From: Collibacillus ludicampi | GTDB lineage: Bacteria; Bacillota; Bacilli; Tumebacillales; BOQE01 | Length of the DNA stretch: 64,000 nt | Direction of reading: 5' to 3' | Assembly (NCBI RefSeq): GCF_023705585.1 | Contig: NZ_BOQE01000001.1 | Location: 3,690,710-3,754,709, forward strand | Shown: positions 28,454-37,238 of the stretch, one piece after another | How positions within the stretch are numbered: the stretch's first letter is position 1 | Layout of the letters: every line of letters begins with the position of its first letter | Notes under the pieces: model-generated | Database searches by the model: none | Told to the model about the DNA's origin: nothing | Seen by the model: the letters and a program-made list of their open reading frames with translations, nothing else | Made by a program: the position numbers and the translations under genes

Positions 28454-29686
28454 ATGGTCGGTGATCCGATGCAACGCAAACGGGTACATGAATTGGACTA
28501 TATGCGCGGATGGGCAATCATCTGCGTTGTGACACTTCATGTTTTAGGTTTCTTTTATACTGATGTTCCAGCGCAAAGTCCTTTGCATGTGATCGACGGC
28601 TTCACGATCTACATCTTTCGCTTTTCCAGGCAAATATTTATGTTTTTAACCGGTTTTGTGCTGGTCTACAATTATTTAAACCGGACGTTTCAGTATCGAA
28701 CGTTTTTGTGGAAAAGAACTCGTGCCATCGTTATCCCGTATATACTTTGGTCATTTTTCTATGTGGCTTTTTCTATGTATTTTGGGGCGATCCCGAAGGC
28801 TGACAATTTTAAAGCGTATCTGTTAACTTCCGTGCAAGCAGTACTAACGGGTGATGCATTTTATCATCTGTACTACGTGGTTGTAACCGTTCAGTTTTAT
28901 TTGATCTTCCCTCTCCTGCTTTACTTTGTGAAACGAATGAATCATCCGAAACGTTGGTTGATCTTTAGTGGAATCAGCTACACAGCACTTATGGGATGGT
29001 TCTATTGGGGGATCAATCATGGTCTCGATCCACGAACGTGGAACATTTGTCCTGACGCGTTAAAACCGATCTTAACGGACTTGATCGTGCATCGGGATCG
29101 CCTGTGGTTTTCCTATTACGGATACTATATCCTCGGAGCCTTTGCTGCTGTCTATTTACCGACGTGGAGAACGATCATCTCACGTTATCATAAATGGTTT
29201 ATTGCAGGAGCATTACTTTTTATTACCTTGTTTTTTAGCGACTATGAGGTTCATGTGGTGCATGGTGTATTTGCTTTTGCAACCAAAATAGATGTTTTAA
29301 AACCAACAATGTTTATATATACACTGTTTGTCATCGCAGGATTGTACTATTGGGCGCTTCATATTCATTCATTCCACCCAACCGTCCAATTGACATTGCA
29401 AAAAATGGCTCATGAATCTTTCGGGATTTTTTTGATCCACCCCATTATGATCTTTGCCTTTGAATCGTATGGGGTTCCATTTTTGAAACTTGCGCATGTA
29501 CCCCATATCACACAGGTCGTACTGACCATCATCATGGGATTAGCGGGATCGTATTTCTTATCACATTTTTTACGAACCATACCTGTTCTCTCCTGGATGG
29601 TGGGAACAGCTCGGATCAAAAGACAGTTGCCGCAATTACCATTTCATTCTTTACACACAACGAAAAATATGATGGAACAGAAATAG
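28454..29686 (+). CDS. Membrane acyltransferase, acyltransferase-3 family
   Basis: 410 residues with about ten membrane helices. The family start is clear (HELDYMRGWAIICVVTLHV, with the conserved Arg and His). Such proteins O-acylate surface sugars or other envelope acceptors. An ATG at 28469 (MQRKRVHEL) with GGTG before it is an equally possible start. It is monocistronic, and repeat copy E follows its stop. Confidence 0.8.
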   Translation: MVGDPMQRKRVHELDYMRGWAIICVVTLHVLGFFYTDVPAQSPLHVIDGFTIYIFRFSRQIFMFLTGFVLVYNYLNRTFQYRTFLWKRTRAIVIPYILWSFFYVAFSMYFGAIPKADNFKAYLLTSVQAVLTGDAFYHLYYVVVTVQFYLIFPLLLYFVKRMNHPKRWLIFSGISYTALMGWFYWGINHGLDPRTWNICPDALKPILTDLIVHRDRLWFSYYGYYILGAFAAVYLPTWRTIISRYHKWFIAGALLFITLFFSDYEVHVVHGVFAFATKIDVLKPTMFIYTLFVIAGLYYWALHIHSFHPTVQLTLQKMAHESFGIFLIHPIMIFAFESYGVPFLKLAHVPHITQVVLTIIMGLAGSYFLSHFLRTIPVLSWMVGTARIKRQLPQLPFHSLHTTKNMMEQK

Positions 29687-29709
29687 GAACATTAGGATAT
29701 GTCTTCCTA

Positions 29710-30125
29710 CCTTGAAAATGTGTAGTTTGGCGGGCGTATGCTTTGCGTTCGCGCTCCGTGGAGGTCGTCTCGCATGGAACAATGATCAGATGTGGCGAGA
29801 CAACCTCCAAAGTCGCTGTCTCACGCAAAGCATTACGCCCATTCGAAGACACTTTTCATCATCTGATGGCGCCGCTTGCGGCATGGGGGACTACTTTGAA
29901 AACTAGTGCTTGGGTGGGTGTATCGCTTTATGCTTGGGTTCGATGAAGGTCGTCCCGCCGGGATTCTTTACAGAGGTTGCGGAACGACCTTCAACTCACC
30001 TCTGCGCTGCAAAGTGATATCATCCACCCAAAAGTACTCCATTGTTTGTGGCAGTTTTAAACTTATTTGCCGCATAAGAAACTTTCCATCCTCTGATGGC
30101 GCCCCTAGCAAATGAGTGGCTACAT
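29710..30125 (+). repeat. Nested palindromic repeat, copy E (module 1 + module 2, neither nested)
   Basis: Module 1 spans 29732-29840 and module 2 spans 29912-30029, both in the simple form without an inner hairpin. Module 1: GGGCGTATGCTTTGCGT pairs with ACGCAAAGCATTACGCCC, and GGAGGTCGTCTCGC pairs with GCGAGACAACCTCC with one weak pair. It lies between convergent genes. It is the cleanest view of the unnested unit. Confidence 0.92.
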
Positions 30126-30140
30126 AGATAATCTGTACTG

Positions 30141-31103
30141 TTATTTCAGCAAATCACGATAGGCCGGCAAACCTCCCGCTCCTTCCGCTTCCATAACGGC
30201 CCGTACGACCGCTTCCGCCAGCACTTCCGCTGAAAGTGCCCCTACCAGATCAACCGGTGCTTCGATTCCACCGGTAGAGAGAGCAAAAACGGTATCCCCG
30301 TCATACATCGTGTGCACTGGATAAATAGAGCGAGCAAGTCCATCATGCGCCATTTGCGCTACTTTGTTCACTTGCGTTTTCGTAAGCGTTGCATTGCTAG
30401 CCACGACTGCGATTGTCGTATTCGTTCCTGGAATCAGAGTGAAAGACTGCTCCAACATCCAGCTTGTACTTTCTCTGATGTTTCCCTCATCATCCAATGC
30501 GCCCGCAAGAATCTTTCCTGTCGATGGATCACGAACTTCTCCAACTGCATTCACCGCTACGATCGCCCCCACGATTAACCCGTTGGGGTACTTACGTGCT
30601 GATGAACCCAGGCCGCTCTTCATCGCTCTGTGAAAACCGCCCGCTTTTCCGACTGTCGCTCCACAGCCAGCCCCAACATTCCCCAACTTAACCGCTCTCG
30701 TTGTCGCAGCCGCGGCAGCCTGATATCCCATCCGGGCATCCGGACGAACATTGGGATCACCTATCGCAAGATCGAATAAAACGGCCGCAGGAACGATGGG
30801 AACAACTTCAAATCCTACATCCAGACCATAACCCCGCTCCTCAAGATATTTCATCACACCGCTTGCTGCATCCAGTCCATAAGCACTCCCACCGCTTAAA
30901 CAAATCGCATGGACGCGATCGACGAGATTTGTGGGACACAAAAGATCCGTTTCACGCGTCCCCGGAGCCGATCCCCGGACATCCACACCGCAAACCGCAC
31001 CGTGTTCAGTCAGAACGACCGTACATCCTGTCAACGCCGCTTCATTTTGTGCATGTCCCACTTTAATACCGGGGACATCCACGATCGTATAGGTCATCTC
31101 CAT
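30141..31103 (-). CDS. P1 (S58/DmpA-NylC type) peptidase
   Basis: About 320 residues, started at the ATG 31103 (MEMTYTIVDVPGIKVGH). The family motifs GCTVVL, CLSGGSAYGLDAA and GNVGAGCGATVGK are present. GTNTTIAVVASNATLTK contains an Asn-Thr where NylC-type enzymes self-cleave to expose a Thr nucleophile. It probably hydrolyses D-amino-acid peptides, beta-aminopeptides or cyclic amides; the substrate is not set by sequence. It follows the crotonase gene on the same strand after about 200 nt. Confidence 0.85.
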   Translation of the reverse strand: MEMTYTIVDVPGIKVGHAQNEAALTGCTVVLTEHGAVCGVDVRGSAPGTRETDLLCPTNLVDRVHAICLSGGSAYGLDAASGVMKYLEERGYGLDVGFEVVPIVPAAVLFDLAIGDPNVRPDARMGYQAAAAATTRAVKLGNVGAGCGATVGKAGGFHRAMKSGLGSSARKYPNGLIVGAIVAVNAVGEVRDPSTGKILAGALDDEGNIRESTSWMLEQSFTLIPGTNTTIAVVASNATLTKTQVNKVAQMAHDGLARSIYPVHTMYDGDTVFALSTGGIEAPVDLVGALSAEVLAEAVVRAVMEAEGAGGLPAYRDLLK

Positions 31104-31111
31104 TATAAAAA

Positions 31112-31261
31112 TCACCCGATACTTTCAATTTTTTGCTTCCGACAGATCCTAGTCGCTTCCATGCAGAAACAACAGTGAGTGTAACGAAAATGGATACGAT
31201 CACTAGCGGCAAACCGTTTGAAGACGACAACCTCACCCACCGTGAGATGTTCCAAAGTCAT
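31112..31261 (-). pseudogene. Short frame resembling a MaoC dehydratase N terminus
   Basis: 49 codons starting MTLEHLTVGEVVVFKRF. The LTVGE...FKR...ASD pattern recalls MaoC/hotdog dehydratases, but the rest is cysteine-rich and unlike them, as if frameshifted. It lies between the crotonase and the P1 peptidase and has no clear binding site. It could be a decayed partner of the crotonase. Confidence 0.25.
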
Positions 31262-31302
31262 GAAGACTGCTCGTTTAAACAAACCACTCTCTGCTCATAT
31301 AA

Positions 31303-32088
31303 TCAAGAATACGTAAACCGTGGACTTCTTTTTTCTAAAAATGCTTGTACTCCTTCTTGATGATCCGATGTTTCAAACGACCGGAGGACGAGTTGAGTAA
31401 TCTCTTCCGTATTTTCAGTCGTACCTTCCAAGACCTTGCCTACGATATACTTAGCTGCCCGAACGGAGTACTGGGCATTCTTGCAGATCATGCTCGCATA
31501 GGAATACGTTTTTTCAACGATTTCTTGGGAATTGTAGATCCGGTCGATCAAGCCAATCCGTAAAGCTTCTTCCGCGTCCAGCAAACGACCCGAGTAAAGA
31601 ATATCCTTCGTTTTTGAAGGGCCGACCAAGTCTATTAAATTTTTGGTTGCCGGTAAGTTATAAACGAGACCGAGCTTCGCCGGCGTGACGGCAAATTTTC
31701 CATTTTCATCGGAAAAACGAAGATCACACGCAACCGCGAGTTCACAACCTCCGCCGACACAATATCCCTGGATAAGTGCGATAGTCGGCTTGGACAAACT
31801 CATGATCGCCTTTTCCGCGTCAAGTGTCGCTTGATTAAAATGTCTGATTTTATCTCTATCCGCGCTTAATGCTTGCAACTCGCTGATATCAGCGCCAGCA
31901 GCAAAAGCCGTTTCATTCACACCGCGAAAGATCACCGCTTTTACATTCTCGTCTTCCTCACATTGTTGCATGAGTTCAGGAATGGAAAGCCACATGTCAA
32001 GATTCAACGCATTTCGCTTCTCGGGACGATTAAAAAAAATCGTAGCGATTTCCCCGTGCTTTTGCAAATAGACGAAATCTCCAGCCAT
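31303..32088 (-). CDS. Enoyl-CoA hydratase/isomerase (crotonase) family protein with altered active site
   Basis: 261 residues. The oxyanion-hole segments AFAAGADISEL and YCVGGGCELAVACDLRF are intact. The positions of the two hydratase glutamates differ: PAKLGLVYNLPATKN replaces the usual PEI/V-LG...PGAGGTQ, and KDILYSG has Asp where the second Glu lies. A classical hydratase is therefore doubtful; an isomerase, decarboxylase or thioesterase-like activity is possible. The start has AAAGGGAAA upstream. Confidence 0.8.
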   Translation of the reverse strand: MAGDFVYLQKHGEIATIFFNRPEKRNALNLDMWLSIPELMQQCEEDENVKAVIFRGVNETAFAAGADISELQALSADRDKIRHFNQATLDAEKAIMSLSKPTIALIQGYCVGGGCELAVACDLRFSDENGKFAVTPAKLGLVYNLPATKNLIDLVGPSKTKDILYSGRLLDAEEALRIGLIDRIYNSQEIVEKTYSYASMICKNAQYSVRAAKYIVGKVLEGTTENTEEITQLVLRSFETSDHQEGVQAFLEKRSPRFTYS

Positions 32089-32163
32089 TTCTCAATTTCC
32101 CTTTCCTCTTCTCTCATGTATCACACCTCCATTATATCTTTATTTGGAATTTATTTCAGAAAA

Positions 32164-32202
32164 AAAATCAATCCCCCGATTTTGAATCAAGGGATTGATT
32201 TT
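32164..32202 (-). terminator. Terminator of the larC transcript
   Basis: AAATCAATCCC pairs with GGGATTGATTT. On the minus strand TTTTTT follows, a few nt after the larC stop. Confidence 0.85.
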
Positions 32203-32204
32203 AT

Positions 32205-33539
32205 TCACGTATTTGTACACCGTTCATCTTCAAGCAGTGCCGCTTGATAGATCGTCTGAAAAGCAATTCCGTTTTCACGTGCTACCTTTGCAACGTCTTC
32301 ATATTCCGGAGCCCGGTGAACAAGACGGCCTTCCATTAACGCTTGCTTAACCCTGACGGGCCCGTATGGAGTCTCAATTGTATGAAATGCCCGTTCTAAT
32401 ATACGGCGAGTCCATCGGCTTCTACGAATCCCAAGAGTTGTCGTTTCCAAAAGTAAGACATCTTCACATCGTTCAGCCGCTTCTGGGGAAACGAGCACCG
32501 TTATCAGAGTCCCCGGGCGGTTTTTCTTCATATATACCGGCGTGTAGAAGACGTCGAGCGCCCCCGCCTCAAAAAGCCTTTCCATCGTATACCCGAGCGA
32601 TTCTCCCGTCATATCGTCAAGCTGAGTTTCGAGAACGAAAATCTGTTCACTGTGTTCGCCCGTTCCGATCTGATCCGTTCCTTCAGTCATGTCTTTCGCC
32701 TTTTTTACCAAAAATGCTCGCAGTACGTTCGGATGATTGAAGTCCTTCTCACCGGCTCCGTATCCAATGCGTTCGATTGTCATCGAGGCGAGAGGACCAA
32801 ACGCTTTGACCAACGCTTTTAAAAATCCGGCACCCGTCGGGGTCGTTAACTCTCCTTGAACATGTAGGTCGGTCAACGGGATCCCTACTAAGAGTTCCGC
32901 CGTTGCTGGTGCAGGAATCGGATACAAACCGTGTGCCATAGGGGCAAACCCATATCCGGCAGACACCGGTGACGAGTAGATCTCATCGATGTTAAGACTC
33001 TCCAACGCAAGACATACACCGACAATATCGATGATGGAGTCCATGGCTCCCACTTCATGGAAATGTACGTCTCGCACATCGATCCCGTGGATCTTCGCTT
33101 CCGCTTCAGCAATTGCCTGAAAAACTGCAATGCTTCGCTGTTTCACTCGCGGAGGAAGATCACTTTCCCTGATCATCGCGAGAATGTCGGCCGCCCTTCG
33201 ATGCTCATGATGATGCTCATGATGATGCTCATGATGATGCTCATGATGATGCTCATGATGATGCTCATGATGATGCTCATGATGATGCTCATGTTGGTGT
33301 TCATGTTGGTGTTCATGTTGGTGTTCATGTTGGTGCTCATACGCCCCGAATTGCAGTTGCAATTTTTTTGCAGTGATTCCCTGTTTGACGACAGTATGTA
33401 CTCGCATAGAAAACGGATCGATAGGCAGGCACTTTAAATGATTCTCGATGTAATCGAGATCCGCCCCAAGGTCGATGAGGGCTGCCAGCGTCATGTCCCC
33501 GGAGATTCCGAAGTGACAATCCAAGTACAATGTATTCAT
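32205..33539 (-). CDS. larC: LarC, nickel-pincer cofactor nickel insertase, with long His-rich tract
   Basis: 444 residues from the ATG at 33539 (MNTLYLDCHFGISGDM, the LarC signature; GAGG 5 nt upstream). LarC inserts Ni into the pyridinium bis-thiocarboxylate cofactor of lactate racemase and related enzymes. Residues 70-117 are an array of HEHQ (4) and HEHH (7) tetrads, far longer than needed and probably metal-binding. In some species LarC is made by frameshifting; here it is one frame. larA, larB and larE are not in the window. Confidence 0.9.
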   Translation of the reverse strand: MNTLYLDCHFGISGDMTLAALIDLGADLDYIENHLKCLPIDPFSMRVHTVVKQGITAKKLQLQFGAYEHQHEHQHEHQHEHQHEHHHEHHHEHHHEHHHEHHHEHHHEHHHEHRRAADILAMIRESDLPPRVKQRSIAVFQAIAEAEAKIHGIDVRDVHFHEVGAMDSIIDIVGVCLALESLNIDEIYSSPVSAGYGFAPMAHGLYPIPAPATAELLVGIPLTDLHVQGELTTPTGAGFLKALVKAFGPLASMTIERIGYGAGEKDFNHPNVLRAFLVKKAKDMTEGTDQIGTGEHSEQIFVLETQLDDMTGESLGYTMERLFEAGALDVFYTPVYMKKNRPGTLITVLVSPEAAERCEDVLLLETTTLGIRRSRWTRRILERAFHTIETPYGPVRVKQALMEGRLVHRAPEYEDVAKVARENGIAFQTIYQAALLEDERCTNT

Positions 33540-33596
33540 TCTATCCTCGCCTCCATTACCAGTTGCTGAATCATCGCGGTCCAGCACAGAAGGGGG

Positions 33597-34496
33597 TCAA
33601 ATCCCCTTCCCCATCCGGTTCGTCAACCGTCCCAATCGATCGATCTCAACCGTGACTTCATCGCCATCCTTCAGCCATACTTGTCGTTCTTCTGGGAAGC
33701 CCAAAATGACACCTTCGGGCGTTCCCGTTAAGATGATGTCTCCCGGAAGCAGTGTCACATACCGCGAAATATAGCTGATGATTTCATCACAATGAAAAAT
33801 CATATCGGACGTGTTCGAATTTTGTCGTAGCTCACCGTTAACATAACATCGGATCCCAAGTGCATTCGGATTCCCAACTTCATCGGAGGTTACCAGATAA
33901 GGTCCGATCGGGCAGAAATTATCAATGCTTTTTCCAAGAAGCCATTGGCTTGTACGAAATTGCAAATCGCGCGCAGAGAGGTCATTCGCATTGCAGTAAC
34001 CAAACACATAATCGAGTGCGTCATCTTTGGCGACCCGTTTCGCTTTTTTCCCGATGACTATTGCCAGTTCGGCTTCATAATCAAATTGTTCCGCATCAGA
34101 AGGAAGATCGATCATGTCTCCGTGTGCGGCAATCGCATTGGCGAACTTGTTAAACAGCACAGGGTGCTCTGGGATGGGCATATTGGTTTCTTCCGCATGT
34201 TTGCGGTAATTCAAACCTATACAAATGATCTTACCGGGATTCGGCACACATGGTCCAAGTTTCAATTCATTCTCATCAACAAAGATGTCATCATTTCCAT
34301 CTATTTGCGCTTGTTGAACAAAAGCGGCAAATGCTTCGCGCGCTCCATCCTCACCTTCAAGCACCTGTTCAAGCGTTTGCGGAAGATTCTCATTCGCGTG
34401 AAGGGAACGTATCGCATTTGCTACATGCAAAATGCCACGATCCGTCTTGACGCCCAGTTGCAGACCGCTTTCTGAATGAAATGTCAATAATTTCAC
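33597..34496 (-). CDS. Fumarylacetoacetate hydrolase family protein
   Basis: 299 residues. The C-terminal FAH fold has ICIGLNYRKHAEE, the metal ligands in FDYEAELAIVIGK, NDLSARDLQ and ILTGTPEGV. The family covers acylpyruvases, oxaloacetate decarboxylases and hydratases of aromatic degradation; the precise reaction is open. It starts at GTG with GGGGAG 6 nt upstream. A 53-residue frame precedes it by 21 nt on the same strand. Confidence 0.85.
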   Translation of the reverse strand: MKLLTFHSESGLQLGVKTDRGILHVANAIRSLHANENLPQTLEQVLEGEDGAREAFAAFVQQAQIDGNDDIFVDENELKLGPCVPNPGKIICIGLNYRKHAEETNMPIPEHPVLFNKFANAIAAHGDMIDLPSDAEQFDYEAELAIVIGKKAKRVAKDDALDYVFGYCNANDLSARDLQFRTSQWLLGKSIDNFCPIGPYLVTSDEVGNPNALGIRCYVNGELRQNSNTSDMIFHCDEIISYISRYVTLLPGDIILTGTPEGVILGFPEERQVWLKDGDEVTVEIDRLGRLTNRMGKGI

Positions 34497-34517
34497 TTTA
34501 TTCTCCCCTTTATGTAC

Positions 34518-34679
34518 TCAGGTCGTTTTGCTCATATGAGAGACGCAGATAATCCCAATCCCTCTTTCTTCATCGATTTCGTGAAGTCTGCCTATTTCCG
34601 AAATGCATGCATCTAACCACTCATCGATGTTTCCGTAATGATCAAGAACTTTCTTTTTTCTTAATCTTTCACACTTCAT
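34518..34679 (-). CDS. Small protein-like reading frame, 53 residues
   Basis: An ATG at 34679 opens a frame reading MKCERLRKKKVLDHYGN, then IDEWLDACISEIGRLHEIDE, to a TGA at 34518. Composition is that of a real soluble helical protein (charged, with a spaced leucine/isoleucine pattern). It ends 21 nt before the FAH gene. No clear Shine-Dalgarno precedes the ATG, which lowers confidence. No family is recognised. The remaining 34680-34895 is AT-rich, with no convincing promoter seen. Confidence 0.5.
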   Translation of the reverse strand: MKCERLRKKKVLDHYGNIDEWLDACISEIGRLHEIDEERGIGIICVSHMSKTT

Positions 34680-34895
34680 ACTATTGTTACGTTCGTAGTG
34701 AGAGAAGCAACAAATGTTCTAAATTATAAAATTCAGTTTTCATTTCTTTAATATAACATAGTTGATTTTGACGAACAACGATAGTTTGGAATTTTCAAAT
34801 ATATAACCAGAATCTAAGAAATGTTATACTAACATATGAACATAGATTACGTTCAATCGATGATTTGCAACATTGACACTGATGGAGGAATTTTC

Positions 34896-35885
34896 ATGAA
34901 AAATCGCGTCTGTGAACTGTTGGGCATCAAATACCCGATCATTCAAGGGGGATTGGCCTATGTAGGGAACGGGGCACTGGCAGCCGCCGTATCTAACGGC
35001 GGAGGATTGGGACAAATCGGAACTGCCGGACGGTCGATCGATAACTTAAAAAAGCAGATACGAATCGCTTGTGAAAGTACGGATAAACCACTCGGGATCA
35101 ATTTGCCGATCAGCGAACACTCGGATATGAATCCTGTCGTGGAGACGATTTTGCAAAACAAAGAGCGTTTCAAAGCGATCAGTATCTCCGCCGGCAACCC
35201 GAAACCGTACATTCCGATTTTTAAAGAAGCAGGATTGAAAGTCATGGTGCTGACAGGGTCTGTCAAGCACGCGTTAAAAGCCCAAGAATCAGGAGCCGAC
35301 ATCATCATCTGTGAAGGATTCGAGGCTGGGGGACATAATAGCCCGCTTGAACTTACATTGTTCAGTATGATCCCGCAAATCTCCCGCGCCGTGCAAATCC
35401 CTGTCGTTGCCGCAGGCGGCATCGTGAACGGTCAAGGCATCGTTGCAGCTTTCGCGCTGGGAGCGGAAGGCGTGCAATTAGGTACACGCTTTGTTGCCAC
35501 AAAAGAATGTGAGGCCCATGAGAATTACAAGAATTTGCTGGTTCATGCTGGCGATGATGCCACAGTCGTGATGGAGCGGAGTATCGGCAGAGCCACCCGT
35601 GTATTGAAATCACCTTTTGCAGAACAAATCCTCGAATTTGAAAAAACACAACCGACCGTGGAGGAACTCCTCCCGTATATCCGGGGCGTTAATAACAGAA
35701 TCGCTGCAATTGAAGGACGAGTGGATGAAGGATGGATGAACTGCGGACAAGCAGTCGGGCTTATTGAATCCATCGAGAGCGCAAGCGATGTTGTCAGAAA
35801 ACTCGCACACGAAGCAAGAGAAGTCTCAGTATCCCTCGGGTTCATGCAAACGGTTTTCGCCGATAACGTCGCAGAAAATGTTTGA
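34896..35885 (+). CDS. Nitronate monooxygenase (2-nitropropane dioxygenase family)
   Basis: 329 residues from the ATG at 34896, with GGAGGA 6 nt upstream; a longer frame from 34836 lacks this. The FMN TIM barrel shows PIIQGGLAYVGN, the active-site GFEAGGHNSP and the phosphate loop VAAGGIVNGQG. It oxidises alkyl nitronates such as propionate-3-nitronate. The family also contains FabK-type enoyl-ACP reductases, which are less likely given the EAGGH motif. Confidence 0.85.
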   Translation: MKNRVCELLGIKYPIIQGGLAYVGNGALAAAVSNGGGLGQIGTAGRSIDNLKKQIRIACESTDKPLGINLPISEHSDMNPVVETILQNKERFKAISISAGNPKPYIPIFKEAGLKVMVLTGSVKHALKAQESGADIIICEGFEAGGHNSPLELTLFSMIPQISRAVQIPVVAAGGIVNGQGIVAAFALGAEGVQLGTRFVATKECEAHENYKNLLVHAGDDATVVMERSIGRATRVLKSPFAEQILEFEKTQPTVEELLPYIRGVNNRIAAIEGRVDEGWMNCGQAVGLIESIESASDVVRKLAHEAREVSVSLGFMQTVFADNVAENV

Positions 35886-35925
35886 GTGCGTGTGAATCAC
35901 ACCCTTATGTGTATTCAAAAAGACA

Positions 35926-35952
35926 GCTCCTGCCATATACGTTGGCAGGAGC
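35926..35952 (-). terminator. Terminator of ald
   Basis: GCTCCTGCCA pairs perfectly with TGGCAGGAGC around 7 nt. On the minus strand TGTCTTTTTG follows. It lies between convergent genes. Confidence 0.8.
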
Positions 35953-36005
35953 CTGGCAAAAGCCGTATGCTTTTGTATCGAGTATATTCGTGATGCCGCT
36001 CAAAA

Positions 36006-37127
36006 TTATGCCATCGGCACCTTTAACTGACTGGAGCTCAAGCCGTGAGCTTCCGCAACAGCCGGATACACAATTTCACCATTATAAACGTTCACGCCTT
36101 TTTGCAAAGCTTTGTTTTTCTCTATCGCTTTCTCCAGTCCGTTCTCTGCGATTAATTCGATATAAGGCAGGGTTACGTTCGTTAAAGCTAATGTCGATGT
36201 ACGCGCGACCGCTCCTGGAATATTGGCGACCGCATAATGAACAACTCCGTGCTTTTCGTATGTCGGCTTCTCGTGTGTGGTCACACGATCAATCGTTTCC
36301 ACAGATCCCCCCTGATCAATAGCAACATCAACAATCACGGAACCTTTTTTCATACTTTTTACCATTTCCTCGGTTACCAGTTTCGGTGCCTTTGCCCCGT
36401 GAATCAAAACGGCACCGATCACCAAATCCGCTTTTGCAACGGCCTCAGCAATGGAAAACGGTGTTGACATGACCGTTTCTAGATTCGCGCCACGAAATGA
36501 CGAAGTAAACCAGCGGAGTCTTTCTGCATTGATATCGAGAATGGTGACATGCGCACCGAGGCCCAAAGCGATTTGAACCGCGTTTGCTCCAACCGTCCCG
36601 CCACCGATGACCACAACTTTACCCGGTGAAACTCCTGGTACCCCTCCGAGTAAAACTCCCCGACCGCCATGGGCGTTTTCCAAAAAGTGCGCGCCGATTT
36701 GCGGAGCCATGCGACCGGCAACTTCGCTCATCGGTTCCAGTAACGGCAGAGAACCGTTGGGAAGTTCTACTGTTTCATAGCCGACTGCTTTTACACCGGA
36801 TTTCATCAATGCTTCGGTTAGCGGCTGATCAGCTGCAAGATGAAGGTAAGTGAACAGAATTTGATCTTTTTTAAACATCATATATTCCGACTGTAAAGGT
36901 TCCTTAACTTTCACTATCATGTCCGCAAATTCATACACCGTTTTCGCATCCATTGCGATTTCCGCGCCAACCGCCACATATTGCTCATCTTCGAACCCGC
37001 TTCCAACGCCTGCTCCTTGTTCTACCATGACTTGGTGACCTTTTTTGATCAGATGTTCTACCCCTCTAGGGGTCATTGCCACACGATTTTCATACGCTTT
37101 GATTTCCTTTGGAATCCCGATTTTCAT
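36006..37127 (-). CDS. ald: Alanine dehydrogenase
   Basis: 373 residues, standard length. It interconverts alanine and pyruvate plus ammonia with [20 protein letters not shown] opens the protein; the catalytic His is in TYLHLAADQ, and the Rossmann loop is [15 protein letters not shown]. It lies 111 nt downstream of the pyruvate oxidase gene on the same strand, so both act at the pyruvate node. In Bacilli, Ald supports sporulation on alanine. Confidence 0.95.
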   Translation of the reverse strand: MKIGIPKEIKAYENRVAMTPRGVEHLIKKGHQVMVEQGAGVGSGFEDEQYVAVGAEIAMDAKTVYEFADMIVKVKEPLQSEYMMFKKDQILFTYLHLAADQPLTEALMKSGVKAVGYETVELPNGSLPLLEPMSEVAGRMAPQIGAHFLENAHGGRGVLLGGVPGVSPGKVVVIGGGTVGANAVQIALGLGAHVTILDINAERLRWFTSSFRGANLETVMSTPFSIAEAVAKADLVIGAVLIHGAKAPKLVTEEMVKSMKKGSVIVDVAIDQGGSVETIDRVTTHEKPTYEKHGVVHYAVANIPGAVARTSTLALTNVTLPYIELIAENGLEKAIEKNKALQKGVNVYNGEIVYPAVAEAHGLSSSQLKVPMA

Positions 37128-37238
37128 AAAAAAGTTTCAGCCCCCATCCCTTTTGATTTCTTACCTATTTTTCGCTTTTTCGAGACCTGGTATTCCGGAC
37201 TTTTGATTCGCTTGAAATCCTAACATGAGACGGTTATG

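Noticed and set aside
10370-30125. Insertion sequences with transposase
   Set aside because: No transposase-like protein is encoded within or beside any copy, so a complete IS is not claimed.
31133-31360. A 75-codon plus-strand frame
   Set aside because: It overlaps the crotonase gene antisense and has no binding site; coding is more likely on the minus strand.
33057-33437. A frame of Met/Leu repeats on the plus strand
   Set aside because: It is the antisense of the histidine tract in larC.
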